Part shown: piece by piece, positions 1 to 8,742 of the stretch | Numbering within the stretch: position 1 is the first letter of the stretch | Layout of the letters: each line of letters starts with the position of its first letter | Assembly (NCBI RefSeq): GCF_014947265.1 | Contig: NZ_JADCNK010000014.1 | Location: 81,483 to 145,482 of the forward strand | Direction of reading: 5' to 3' | Source of the DNA: Pedobacter sp014947265 | Lineage (GTDB): Bacteria; Bacteroidota; Bacteroidia; Sphingobacteriales; Sphingobacteriaceae | DNA length: 64,000 nt | Made by a program: the position numbers and the translations under genes | Notes under the pieces: model-generated | What the model was told of the DNA's origin: nothing | The model's database searches: none | Seen by the model: only the letters and a program-made list of their open reading frames with translations

Positions 1-1278
1 CGCATTATTTGCAGTACCCGACCTATTATTGTTATAACTCAACGCACCAGTAACTCCTGAGTTGGTTACAGATGTACTCGCTGGAGAAGGGCTTTGACTT
101 TCAACCTGATTATACCTTACACTAAAACGATGATTTTTAGTAATATTCCAGTCTAAGCGGGCAAACATTTTTTCGTTATCACTTACATTTGAATATCCTT
201 GATATGGTCCTGTTTTATAACCATATTTAGCATCTAAATACGAAGAAATTTCGTTCAAAAGCAATTGACTAGCCGGCACAACAGTATTCGGGGTACCTGG
301 AGCTCCGTATGGCAAGCCAGGGGAAGAAGCTATTCTTGTTGTTCCTGGTTGAATAGTATGCTTTTTTTCGTAATTAACAAAAAAGAACAATTTATTTTTT
401 ACAATCGGCCCACCTAAACTAAATCCATAATTTTTCTCGTCCAATTTTTGAATTGAAGCATCAGGAATACGATACGTCTCACCAATTCTTTTACCTTGTT
501 GTTCTTCACCACGCATGGTATAGAAAGCACTACCTTGGAAAGTGTTGGTACCTGAACGTGTTACAGCAGAAATTGAACCACCAGTAAAACCTGTTTGACG
601 AACATCGTAAGGTGTTACATTGATCGAGATTTGCTCTAACGCATCAATTGAGATTGGAGAACCACCCGCAGGAATGTTTTGACCGATGCCAAATTGGTTG
701 TTAAAGTTAGCACCATCTACAGTAAAATTGTTAGAGCGATAGTTACCACCACCAATAGCACCCTGAGTGCCCGAAGATTGTGGCGTTAAACGGGTTAAGT
801 CGTTAACGCTACGTGTAATCGTAGGTAACGATTGAATTTGCTGCCTTGAAATTACTGTAGAAGTTCCATTTTTGTTTGAATTCAAAATACTATTAGCGCT
901 TTGACCAACAACTTTAACCTCAGATAATGTTGAACTATTGTCAGTTAAAGTTAAGTTTACCAAATAAGGCTCACCTATTTTTAAGTAAACTTCAGTTAAT
1001 TTTTCAGGTCTGTAACCAACAAAACTAACTTCAATGGTATAAGGCCCACCAACACGCATACCACCAATGGTAAAACGACCATCGCTATTGGTAGACACAG
1101 AATATACTGTACCCGTTGGCGTATGTGTTGCTTTAACACTTGCACCAGGTAAGGCGCCTTTGGCGTCTTTAATGGTTCCTGTCATTGACGATGTGGTTAC
1201 CTGTGCTTTCGCACCAACAGTAATACCTACAAATGTAACAATAACCAGTACTAATCTTAAAAGTAAAGATTTCTTCAT
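1..1278 (-). CDS. TonB-dependent receptor, N-terminal part (runs off window start)
   Basis: Open frame on the minus strand from an ATG at 1278 to the window edge: 426 codons with no stop. It begins with a signal peptide (MKKSLLLRLVLVIVTFVG, ending near AKAQ), followed by a carboxypeptidase-regulatory-like beta-sandwich (GTIKDAKGALPGASV, SDGRFTIGGMRVGGPYTIEV) and then a plug domain (LPTITRSVNDLTRLTP, VDGANFNN). This is the layout of large Bacteroidota outer-membrane receptors of the OmpA-like/oar type that import ligands using TonB energy. A good promoter -7 element TACATTTG lies at 1345-1338. The beta-barrel lies outside the window, so the ligand cannot be inferred and no SusD partner is visible. 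Confidence 0.9.
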   Translation of the reverse strand, partial: MKKSLLLRLVLVIVTFVGITVGAKAQVTTSSMTGTIKDAKGALPGASVKATHTPTGTVYSVSTNSDGRFTIGGMRVGGPYTIEVSFVGYRPEKLTEVYLKIGEPYLVNLTLTDNSSTLSEVKVVGQSANSILNSNKNGTSTVISRQQIQSLPTITRSVNDLTRLTPQSSGTQGAIGGGNYRSNNFTVDGANFNNQFGIGQNIPAGGSPISIDALEQISINVTPYDVRQTGFTGGSISAVTRSGTNTFQGSAFYTMRGEEQQGKRIGETYRIPDASIQKLDEKNYGFSLGGPIVKNKLFFFVNYEKKHTIQPGTTRIASSPGLPYGAPGTPNTVVPASQLLLNEISSYLDAKYGYKTGPYQGYSNVSDNEKMFARLDWNITKNHRFSVRYNQVESQSPSPASTSVTNSGVTGALSYNNNRSGTANNA

Positions 1279-1885
1279 ACTTTGTTTTTTTAAATGTTTT
1301 TTTGTTGTTGAGTAATCTAATTAATGATATTATTCCGCAAATGTACCCAATAAAATTTAACACATTTTAACATTCAATGTTAAATAATTATTAAGTCAGA
1401 CAAAACTTTTCAACATTTAACACATATTGCGCAGATTATAACTTTCAGTTTATCAACACTTTGATAATAAAGCTAAATTTTTAATAACGAAACAATCAGT
1501 TGATTATAATTTAAGCATAAAACTTATGTTAATATTGGTATTTTTCGAATAATATATATTAACGCCATTTTTTCAACCATAACATCCCGGTTATTTAACT
1601 TTTTGTTACCCCATCAATATATTATTCTGTAAATCAACTTGATTATAGCTATTGTTTTAGCATAAAATATTCAAAGCAATATTCATCCATTGTAATTTTT
1701 AAAAGCTATCTCAACATTGCCCTATTCAATTGACATTTTTTTTTTAGTTTTGAGCGATTGTTGCGAGATGAAAATCTTTTAACCTTTGTAATCAGGTTGT
1801 AGGCAACCCATATTAAGGGATAATGAAGCAGATTACAGGTATAAAACAATTAAAAACAAATCTCTTTAAAATAGATTAAAAACAG
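1279..1885. other. AT-rich divergent intergenic region
   Basis: About 600 bases with no supported gene between the divergent TonB receptor and lpd. The receptor promoter -7 element (TACATTTG, 1345-1338, minus strand) is clear. On the plus strand TAGTTTTG at 1745-1752 is a candidate -7 element for lpd but lacks a well-spaced -33 TTG. The rest is AT-rich with no strong hairpin seen. The short frames here carry no family signature. Confidence 0.6.
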
Positions 1886-3274
1886 ATGAATTACGACGTT
1901 ATTGTTTTAGGCAGCGGCCCAGGTGGTTACGTAGCTGCAATCAGAGCTTCTCAGTTGGGACTAAAAGTTGCAATTGTTGAGCGTGAATCATTAGGTGGTA
2001 TTTGTTTAAACTGGGGCTGTATCCCTACTAAAGCACTTTTAAAAAGTGCTCAGGTTTTCGAATATATTAATCATGCTGCTGATTACGGAATTACTACTGC
2101 TGGTGCAACTGCAGATTTTGCTGCTGTGGTAAAACGCAGCCGCGGTGTTGCAGACGGCATGAGCAAAGGCGTTCAATTTTTAATGAAGAAAAATAAAATT
2201 GACGTCATTATGGGTACTGGTAAAGTAAAACCAGGAAACAAATTAGAAGTTAAAGGTGCTGATGGTTCTCAACAGGAACTAAGTGCTAAAAATATCATCA
2301 TTGCTACAGGTGCCCGTTCAAGAGAATTGCCTAACCTGAAACAGGATGGCAAAAAAATTATCGGCTACCGCCAGGCAATGGTACTTCCTGAATTACCAAA
2401 AAGCATGGTAGTGGTAGGTTCTGGTGCAATTGGTGTTGAGTTTGCTTATTTCTACGCTACTATGGGTACCAAAGTAACCATCGTAGAATTTATGGATAAC
2501 GTTGTTCCGGTTGAAGACGAAGACGTTTCTAAACAATTATTGCGCAGCCTAAAAAAAGTGGGTATTGACGTAATGACTTCGGCAAGTGTTGAATCGGTTG
2601 ATACCAGCGGTGCAGGTTGCAAGGTTTCTGTTAAAACCGCTTCTGGTATGCAAACTATCGAGGCCGACATCGTACTTTCAGCAGCAGGTATTGTAGCCAA
2701 CATCGAAAACATTGGTTTAGAAGAAACAGGTATCAAAACAGAGAAAGGCAAAATTGTTACCGACGAATTCTACAATACTTCAGTTAAAGGTTATTATGCC
2801 ATTGGCGATGTAGTAGGCGGACAAGCTTTAGCACACGTTGCTTCTGCAGAAGGTATTATCTGTGTAGAAAAAATCGCTGGTCAGCATGTTGAAGCATTAG
2901 ATTATAACAACATCCCGGGATGTACTTATTGTACTCCGGAAATCGCTTCAGTAGGTTATACCGAAAAAGCAGCTAAAGCGGCTGGTTACGAATTAAAAAT
3001 CGGTAAATTCCCATTCTCTGCATCAGGTAAAGCAAGTGCTGCCGGTGCTAAAGATGGTTTCGTAAAATTAATTTTCGATGCTAAATACGGCGAATTATTA
3101 GGCGCACACATGATCGGTGCCAATGTTACTGAAATGATTGCCGAAATCGTAGTTGCCCGTAAACTGGAAACTACTGGTCACGAAATGATTAAATCTGTTC
3201 ACCCTCACCCTACCATGAGCGAAGCCATTATGGAAGCTGCAGCTGATGCTTACGGAGAAGTGATACACTTATAG
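1886..3274 (+). CDS. lpdA: Dihydrolipoyl dehydrogenase (E3)
   Basis: Flavoprotein that reoxidises the dihydrolipoyl groups of 2-oxoacid dehydrogenase complexes or the glycine cleavage system, passing electrons to NAD+. The 462 residues are full length for the family. Visible motifs are the FAD-binding GSGPGGYVAAIRA at residues 9-21, the redox disulfide C40-LNWG-C45 inside GGICLNWGCIPTK, the NAD-binding GSGAIGVEFAYF, the second FAD motif YAIGDV, and the C-terminal catalytic HPHPTMSE that supplies the His-Glu pair of the partner subunit. It is a single gene here: no E1 or E2 gene is adjacent, so which complex it serves is open. A strong terminator follows. Confidence 0.97.
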   Translation: MNYDVIVLGSGPGGYVAAIRASQLGLKVAIVERESLGGICLNWGCIPTKALLKSAQVFEYINHAADYGITTAGATADFAAVVKRSRGVADGMSKGVQFLMKKNKIDVIMGTGKVKPGNKLEVKGADGSQQELSAKNIIIATGARSRELPNLKQDGKKIIGYRQAMVLPELPKSMVVVGSGAIGVEFAYFYATMGTKVTIVEFMDNVVPVEDEDVSKQLLRSLKKVGIDVMTSASVESVDTSGAGCKVSVKTASGMQTIEADIVLSAAGIVANIENIGLEETGIKTEKGKIVTDEFYNTSVKGYYAIGDVVGGQALAHVASAEGIICVEKIAGQHVEALDYNNIPGCTYCTPEIASVGYTEKAAKAAGYELKIGKFPFSASGKASAAGAKDGFVKLIFDAKYGELLGAHMIGANVTEMIAEIVVARKLETTGHEMIKSVHPHPTMSEAIMEAAADAYGEVIHL

Positions 3275-3315
3275 TCCAAAGTCTGTAGTCCAGAGTCTAC
3301 AGTCGAAATATATAG

Positions 3316-3350
3316 AAACCCTTTAGTTAATCCTAAAGGGTTTTCTTATT
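3316..3350 (+). terminator. Intrinsic terminator after lpdA
   Basis: Perfect 11-bp stem AAACCCTTTAG (3316-3326) with CTAAAGGGTTT (3333-3343), loop TTAATC, followed by a T-rich tail. A half copy (CTAAAGGGTTTTCTTATTTT) recurs at about 3403-3422 without its left arm, so this stretch looks partly duplicated. Confidence 0.85.
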
Positions 3351-3486
3351 TTACCCAATTCGAGTCTTGATACCAGATACTAATTACTTGATACTGTTAA
3401 TTCTAAAGGGTTTTCTTATTTTTAGCCAATTCCAATCTTGATACTTAATACTAGCTTCTTGATACTAATTACCTGATCCTACAAAA

Positions 3487-4326
3487 ATGAAACTCCACAC
3501 CATAAATACAGGCTTATTTAAATTAGACGGCGGCGCAATGTTTGGCGTTGTACCCAAGGCCATCTGGCAAAAAACCAACCCGGCAGATGCCAATAACCTA
3601 TGCACCTGGGCCATGCGTTGTCTGTTAATAGAAGAAGGCGACCAATTGATTTTAGTAGATACCGGAATTGGAAACAAACAGGACGAAAAGTTTTTCAGTC
3701 ATTATTATCTGCATGGGGATGATTCGATGGAAAAATCCCTGGCACATTTGGGCTTTAATACAGCCGATATTACTGATGTTTTTCTTACACACCTGCACTT
3801 CGATCATGTAGGCGGAGCAATAGTGAGAGAAAATGACAAACTGGTGCCTGCGTTTAAAAATGCACACTATTGGAGCAATGAAAAGCATTGGCAATGGGCG
3901 GCAGAACCAAATGCAAGGGAAAAAGCTTCATTTTTAAAAGAAAATATTTTACCGATCCAGGAAAGCGGACAACTTAAATTTGTGGCCGAAAAAGAAAATA
4001 TCGAATGGCAAAAGAATATCAATATCAGCTTTGCTTATGGCCATACTGATGCCATGATGTTGCCTAAAATCAATTACAAAGGCAGAACCATTGTGTACAT
4101 GGCCGATCTTTTGCCTTCAGTCGGTCACTTGCCCCTGCCCTACGTTATGGCTTATGACATGTTCCCTTTAAAAACGCTAACCGAAAAACAAGCCTTTTTA
4201 GAAGAAGCGGTTAACAACAATTATATCTTGTACTTAGAGCACGATCCCATTAACGAATGTTGTACCCTGCAACGCACCGAAAAGGGAATCCGCATGGCAG
4301 AAACCTTTAAGTTAAGTGAAATATAA
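3487..4326 (+). CDS. Metallo-beta-lactamase-fold hydrolase
   Basis: Zinc-dependent hydrolase of the MBL superfamily, 279 residues, no signal peptide, so probably cytoplasmic. The metal-binding motif is intact: T101-H-L-H-F-D-H107 followed by VGG. Further metal ligands are probably the His of FAYGHTDA and the Asp of YMADLLPS, with a late His in LEHDP. The overall shape (N-terminal strand pair, VDTGIGNK, HLHFDH, late LEHDP) resembles the lactonase/quorum-quenching-like branch, but the substrate cannot be read from sequence. The stop codon overlaps the ATG of the next gene by one base (TAATG), so the two are translationally coupled. Confidence 0.88.
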   Translation: MKLHTINTGLFKLDGGAMFGVVPKAIWQKTNPADANNLCTWAMRCLLIEEGDQLILVDTGIGNKQDEKFFSHYYLHGDDSMEKSLAHLGFNTADITDVFLTHLHFDHVGGAIVRENDKLVPAFKNAHYWSNEKHWQWAAEPNAREKASFLKENILPIQESGQLKFVAEKENIEWQKNINISFAYGHTDAMMLPKINYKGRTIVYMADLLPSVGHLPLPYVMAYDMFPLKTLTEKQAFLEEAVNNNYILYLEHDPINECCTLQRTEKGIRMAETFKLSEI

Positions 4327-4886
4327 TGATCAGACCAGCAAGCCCTTCAGATGCTACAGCAGTAGTGCCATTGATTATCCAGGCGATGGGCAAACTGGCA
4401 CAGAAACTAACCAATGTTGAAGATGAACATGTGATCAATCAAATTTTAAAACACTTCTTTATGCTGCGGGGTAATCAATACAGTTATGAAAATACGCTGG
4501 TTTTTGAAGAAGAAGGGAAAGTTTTGGGATCATTGAACGCTTATGATGGAGGAAAACTGCCTGAACTCCGCAAACCATTTCTTCATTATGTGGCCGTACA
4601 CCACCATTCAAGCGGCCTTAATCAAGACACTGAAACCGAAGCCGGGGAGTTTTACCTCGACAGTATCAGCGTTAACCCTTCAGCTCAGGGAAAAGGAATT
4701 GGAAAACAGCTGATTAAAGCAGGTATAGACTGGGCTAAAAAACTTGGTCACCATAAAATTGGGCTATTGGTAGAACAAAATAACGACAGAGCATTAAAGC
4801 TTTACCAAAATATGGGTTTTGCTATTCAAAATGAAAAACAATTTATGGGCGGATTATACCATCACATGGTTTTTAAGATCAAATAA
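4326..4886 (+). CDS. GNAT family N-acetyltransferase
   Basis: Acetyl-CoA-dependent acyltransferase, 186 residues. The GNAT acetyl-CoA loop is clear as VNPSAQGKGIGKQLI, followed by the motif B region QNNDRALKLYQNMGF. A loop of about 20 residues (HHHSSGLNQDTETEAGEF) precedes motif A. The start overlaps the stop of the upstream hydrolase by one base, so the pair is probably co-transcribed. The acceptor substrate is unknown. Confidence 0.9.
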   Translation: MIRPASPSDATAVVPLIIQAMGKLAQKLTNVEDEHVINQILKHFFMLRGNQYSYENTLVFEEEGKVLGSLNAYDGGKLPELRKPFLHYVAVHHHSSGLNQDTETEAGEFYLDSISVNPSAQGKGIGKQLIKAGIDWAKKLGHHKIGLLVEQNNDRALKLYQNMGFAIQNEKQFMGGLYHHMVFKIK

Positions 4887-4998
4887 TTAGCCTCTGGACT
4901 TCAACTCTGCACCGCCAAACGCCCAACCCCAACCGCTTCCAAAATTTATTTTCTCTTTTATTTGTATTTAATCTAAATAATGCCAATTTTTGTAATCA

Positions 4999-5358
4999 AT
5001 GGAAAAAGCATGTATCGATATCAACGAACTGGTTAACGTATTCTCAAATACCCAGGGTTCTGTTTATCAATCAGATAAGTTAAACTGCTTTTATGTAGAT
5101 TTTGGCGGTAAGTTTGCACGCTACAACTGCCTGTCGCTTCAAAAATTAAAAGCTGTTGTAGAACAGATTGATATTGAGGCGCTCCTTTTAAATACCCACA
5201 AAGCCGATTTCGAACTGGTTACCTTTAATGGTTGCGAACACATCTATTTGTTAAGTGCATTGGAAATTATCGCTTTAAAAGATTTGTTGCATGGTACTTT
5301 CACCATGTTCAAACTCAACCACATCATCAGCGACTGCCTTTATAGATTGGTTTATTAA
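4999..5358 (+). CDS. Conserved hypothetical protein, about 119 residues
   Basis: Small soluble protein (MEKACIDINELVNVFSNTQG) with no signal peptide or membrane segment. It alternates predicted strands and helices and contains four scattered cysteines (5, 30, 44, 77 approximately). It resembles short Bacteroidota-only hypothetical proteins of the DUF6686 type, but I recall that family only loosely and assign no function. It follows the GNAT gene after 112 bases with its own AT-rich upstream sequence. Codon use matches its neighbours, so it looks like a resident gene. Confidence 0.65.
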   Translation: MEKACIDINELVNVFSNTQGSVYQSDKLNCFYVDFGGKFARYNCLSLQKLKAVVEQIDIEALLLNTHKADFELVTFNGCEHIYLLSALEIIALKDLLHGTFTMFKLNHIISDCLYRLVY

Positions 5359-5985
5359 TAATGGAAGATGTTTGATGTGAAATGGAAGATGTACATACTC
5401 ATTAAGTAAAGTATATTTTTTCAACGATTATTCAAATCTTTTTTTCATTGTTACTTTGAGCTGGTTGATTGAAATCAGAACGTCGAATTGATAACCGCAA
5501 ATTGAAAACCACCAACTTAAAATTGCGAATTAAAAACTATATGGTAATAGTATTAATTACATCCGTTTTTCGCTCTATTCCATGCAGTGCGTCATACTGA
5601 ACTTGTTTCAGTATCTATCACGTTGGGAAGATCCTGAGATAAACTCAGGATGACGATCGTGAGGTGGATTCAATATCCTACGCCATTCTTTAATCCTCAG
5701 TTATTCACATGGACTTAATCCATTGAAAACTGAAAATTCCCAATTGAAAACCGTCAACTGAAAAATTGCCAACTGAAAACCGATCTTTATCCTTCTGACC
5801 CTCAACAACTATCCGTCTCGCGTTATTCCATTTTCCCTCTTACATTTTACATCCCTTTCGCCTTATTTAAACTGATTACAAATAACTAATTATCAGCAAT
5901 TTAGACTAATTTCATATAGCAAATAAATCACACAATCTGTTTAATTTGCTGTTATCTTTGTATCATTAGTTAAGCAAAGAAAATT
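5359..5985. other. Intergenic region with a palindromic repeat and ferritin promoter
   Basis: Contains a palindromic GTCAT...ATGAC element at 5591-5654 with an inner hairpin CCTGAG/CTCAGG. It also has degenerate short tandem words related to 'aactgaaaa(c/t)' spread over 5480-5780, a pattern seen in other gaps of this window. Just before ferritin, TATCTTTG at 5953-5960 matches the Bacteroidota -7 element TAnnTTTG. No coding frame is supported. Confidence 0.6.
5591..5654. repeat. Palindromic REP-like unit (GTCAT...ATGAC)
   Basis: A 64-base unit with matching ends GTCATACTGA and TCAGGATGAC plus an internal hairpin CCTGAG-ataaa-CTCAGG. It belongs to the family also found at 25766, 48295, 49314, 49811, 60687 and 63837. 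All copies are intergenic. Confidence 0.65.
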
Positions 5986-6513
5986 ATGAAAGACTTAATG
6001 CGCATTAAATGTTTAATATCACAGGATATTGAAACGTTATTAAATCAGCAGATCAAAAAAGAAGCTCACTCTTCATCACTATATTTATCAATGTCATCTT
6101 GGTGCGACCAAAATGGATTCGATTTTTCAGCAGATTATTTTTTAAAACAATCTGAAGAAGAAAGAGTACACCAATTGAAATTGTTCAAATATGTTTTGGA
6201 TATGGGTGGAAACGCGATATCTCCCGAAGTTTCGGGTATTAAAACCGACTTCGCCGGATTTAGAGAAGTTTTCGAAGATGCTTTGGAAGCAGAGATTGCG
6301 ATTACCCAGAGTTTTAAAAACCTGGCAGCTAAATGCCATAAAGAGCAGGATTTTGTAACCATGGAATTCTTGAACTGGTTCCTGAAAGAGCAACGCGAAG
6401 AGGAATATAAAGCACGTAGGGCACTAGAATTATTTGAAGTAATTGGCGAAGAAGGTACCGGAAGATGGGAAATCGATAAACATGTGAATAAAATCACTTA
6501 CTCAGAAGCATAA
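5986..6513 (+). CDS. Ferritin (non-heme)
   Basis: Iron-storage protein of 175 residues that forms a 24-subunit cage and oxidises Fe(II) at a diiron ferroxidase centre. Aligning by eye with E. coli FtnA at a constant offset of nine, all ligands are present: E26, E59, H62, E103, Q136 and E139. The helices KKEAHSSSLYLSMSSW and SEEERVHQLKLFKYV are typical. M1 or M5 could be the start; I keep M1. TATCTTTG at 5953-5960 is a probable -7 promoter element. The gene is monocistronic, with its own terminator at 6534. Confidence 0.94.
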   Translation: MKDLMRIKCLISQDIETLLNQQIKKEAHSSSLYLSMSSWCDQNGFDFSADYFLKQSEEERVHQLKLFKYVLDMGGNAISPEVSGIKTDFAGFREVFEDALEAEIAITQSFKNLAAKCHKEQDFVTMEFLNWFLKEQREEEYKARRALELFEVIGEEGTGRWEIDKHVNKITYSEA

Positions 6514-6533
6514 CAACAACAAAACCTATATTG

Positions 6534-6566
6534 AAAAGCTATCCTAAAAAGGGTAGCTTTTTTTTG
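6534..6566 (+). terminator. Intrinsic terminator after ferritin
   Basis: Stem AAAAGCTATCC (6534-6544) with GGGTAGCTTTT (6551-6561), one U-G wobble, followed by an uninterrupted T run. It lies about 20 bases after the ferritin stop codon. Confidence 0.85.
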
Positions 6567-7283
6567 TTTACCAGTACATCGTCATTCAAGAACAACCTAA
6601 GACTCTACGAAGCAAATCTCTGAAATCTCTAATATATACACTTTATAGATCTCTCCATTCCGTTTCACTTCAGTCGAGATGACGACTCTTCTTTGAAACC
6701 TATAATTGTTTTAACCTCCAAAATCCGCTAAATCTGCGTTTCTTATCTTCTTAAATCTGCGGAAAAACCTTACATAGCAAATTCATTTGTTTCCCGCTAA
6801 TCGCGCAGAAAAGCACCGCTGATCTAAAAAGATTTTACTAAGTCATAAAGCATTAAGATCCACGCATGCGCGAGGATGACGAACTACTACCCTTTTCGCC
6901 ACGCTTTATCCGATAATTATTGAGATGCTATACAAAAAAGAAAAGCCCCAGTTTTGCTGGAGCTTCTTGGTTTAGGTTGTTTGGTTTATGTTGATTATGA
7001 ATAAGTCTTGAAAGTTTTATAAAAAAAGCGCCGTTGCCAGCGCTTTTTTTAAACCAAATATATAATAATAATTAACGAGCATCACAAAAGTACAAATTTT
7101 ATTCATATCAGCAAACAATTTGATTAAAAAAATTAAAATTTATCATAAAAAAAACTAAAACACTAATATTAAGACATAAATAACTTAAATAAACATAGAT
7201 AATTAACGATAAAAACAAATATTACTACATAAAAGTTAGTTTTTAACTCAAAAAATTATAATTTAAGGGAATATTCAAGAAAA
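6567..7283. other. Gene-free interval between ferritin and ATP-grasp gene
   Basis: About 700 bases. The left half holds diffuse repeat remnants (words such as 'aaatctctgaaatct' and 'catgcgcgaggatgacga') and no gene. The right half contains a candidate minus-strand small RNA (6934-7078, listed separately), then very AT-rich sequence that must contain the promoter of the 7284 gene; no clean TAnnTTTG was recognised there. Confidence 0.55.
6934..7078 (-). ncRNA. Candidate small RNA with two tandem terminators
   Basis: On the minus strand a perfect Bacteroidota promoter reads TTTG (7115-7112), 19 bases, TACTTTTG (7092-7085), predicting a start near 7078. Downstream is a hairpin with U-tract at 7050-7021 (arms AAAAAAAGCGC/GCGCTTTTTTT). 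A second follows at 6965-6934 (arms AAGCTCCAG/CTGGGGCTT, then TTCTTTTTT). The second hairpin is fully paired, with one G-U, only as minus-strand RNA; the plus-strand version has a C-A mismatch, which fixes the orientation. Products of roughly 58 or 145 nt are expected. No gene lies downstream before the ferritin terminator. Function unknown. Confidence 0.5.
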
Positions 7284-8732
7284 ATGATAGAAGATTTTAT
7301 AAAAAATTACTTTAATCATCCCAAAACTTATGATGAGATGTTTCTAAATGGTGACAATTACAGAAATCACTATGCAAACTTCATCAGCAATTTCTCTAAA
7401 GAGTCGCTCGAAAACCTAAATAAAAAGGAAGAACTCGCTAAAAAGTTATTTATGAGTCAGGGAATAACCTTTACCGTATATGATAGCGGCGAAGGCATCG
7501 AAAAAATCTTTCCCTTTGATATCATCCCCAGAATTATCACCTCAACAGAGTGGTCTTTTATCGAAAAAGGAATAAAACAAAGGTTAAAAGCGCTAAATCT
7601 TTTCCTTAAAGACATTTATAGCAATCAATTTATCTTAAAAGACCAGATTGTACCCATAAATGTAATTTATTCTTGTCCGCATTTTTTAAGAGAGATGCAC
7701 AATGTAAATGTATTGCACGATATTTATATCCATATTGCCGGAATAGACCTGATCAGAGATCACGACGGCACTTTTTATGTGCTCGAAGATAATCTCCGTA
7801 CCCCATCAGGCGTAAGTTACATGCTCGAAAACAGGGAAATCACCAAAAGACTCTTTCCTGATCTTATTCCGCAATGCGGCGTAAGGAGCGTAACCGAATA
7901 CCCTGCCATTTTATATAAAAATTTAATGAGCCTCTCTCCCAGAGCGGTTTCGAACCCAACAATTGTACTGTTAAGTCCGGGCATGTATAATTCTGCATAT
8001 TACGAACATACTACCCTGGCCCGCTTAATGGGCGTAGAACTGGTAGAAGGGCGTGATCTGGTGGTTAAAAACCAAAAGGTATTTATGAAAACCACTACAG
8101 GCCTGCAGCAGGTAGATGTGATTTATCGCCGGGTAGACGACGACTATCTCGATCCGCTGATTTTTAATCCAAACAGCGTATTGGGCGTAGCAGGCCTGAT
8201 GGGCGCTTACCGTAAAGGTAATGTAGCGATTATTAACGCAGTAGGCAATGGCGTAGCCGACGATAAAGCCGTTTACACTTATGTACCGGATATGATCAGG
8301 TATTACCTGAACGAAGAACCCATATTAAAGAATGTACCCACCTATCAGCTCAGCAATCAGGATGAGCTTGATTATGTTTTTGCCAACATCAATACCATGG
8401 TAATCAAAAAAACTAACGGAAGTGGTGGTTATGGCATGTTAATGGGACATGCGGCAACTGAACAGGAAACAGAGGAATACAAAATTGAGGTATTGAAAGA
8501 TCCCCGCAACTTTATTGCCCAACCCACCATCAGCCTGTCTTCGGCTCCATGTTTTATTAATGGGAAACTGGCTCCGCGCAGAATCGATCTTCGTCCATTC
8601 GCCTTAAACGGGCCAGATGGTATCTCGATTGTTCCAGGCGGCTTAACCCGGGTAGCTTTAAAAGAAGGCTCACTCGTGGTAAACAGTTCGCAGGGCGGTG
8701 GCAGTAAAGATACATGGGTTTTAACTTCTTAG
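7284..8732 (+). CDS. Circularly permuted ATP-grasp type 2 protein (DUF404/DUF407)
   Basis: 482-residue enzyme of the circularly permuted ATP-grasp family, which is predicted to ligate amines to carboxylates using ATP. Family hallmarks visible are DLIRDHDGTFYVLEDNLRTPSGVSY, RRVDDDYLDPL, VIKKTNGSGGYGM (phosphate-binding loop) and FIAQPTISLSSAP near the end, followed by the arginine-rich RRIDLRPFAL. No signal peptide. It is the first gene of a three-gene cluster with an alpha-E protein 10 bases downstream and a transglutaminase-like protein. This trio is widely conserved and has been predicted to make or modify a small peptide; the substrate remains unknown. Confidence 0.92.
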   Translation: MIEDFIKNYFNHPKTYDEMFLNGDNYRNHYANFISNFSKESLENLNKKEELAKKLFMSQGITFTVYDSGEGIEKIFPFDIIPRIITSTEWSFIEKGIKQRLKALNLFLKDIYSNQFILKDQIVPINVIYSCPHFLREMHNVNVLHDIYIHIAGIDLIRDHDGTFYVLEDNLRTPSGVSYMLENREITKRLFPDLIPQCGVRSVTEYPAILYKNLMSLSPRAVSNPTIVLLSPGMYNSAYYEHTTLARLMGVELVEGRDLVVKNQKVFMKTTTGLQQVDVIYRRVDDDYLDPLIFNPNSVLGVAGLMGAYRKGNVAIINAVGNGVADDKAVYTYVPDMIRYYLNEEPILKNVPTYQLSNQDELDYVFANINTMVIKKTNGSGGYGMLMGHAATEQETEEYKIEVLKDPRNFIAQPTISLSSAPCFINGKLAPRRIDLRPFALNGPDGISIVPGGLTRVALKEGSLVVNSSQGGGSKDTWVLTS

Positions 8733-8742
8733 AATACAGCAT

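Noticed and set aside
7021..7082. A 21-codon minus-strand frame MLVNYYYIFGLKK... with three Tyr codons just before a terminator, resembling an aromatic amino-acid leader peptide.
   Set aside because: Its ATG (7082-7080) lies only three bases after the -7 element, upstream of the predicted transcription start. The Tyr run comes from TAT repeats in AT-rich DNA, the frame enters the terminator stem, and no biosynthetic gene lies downstream.
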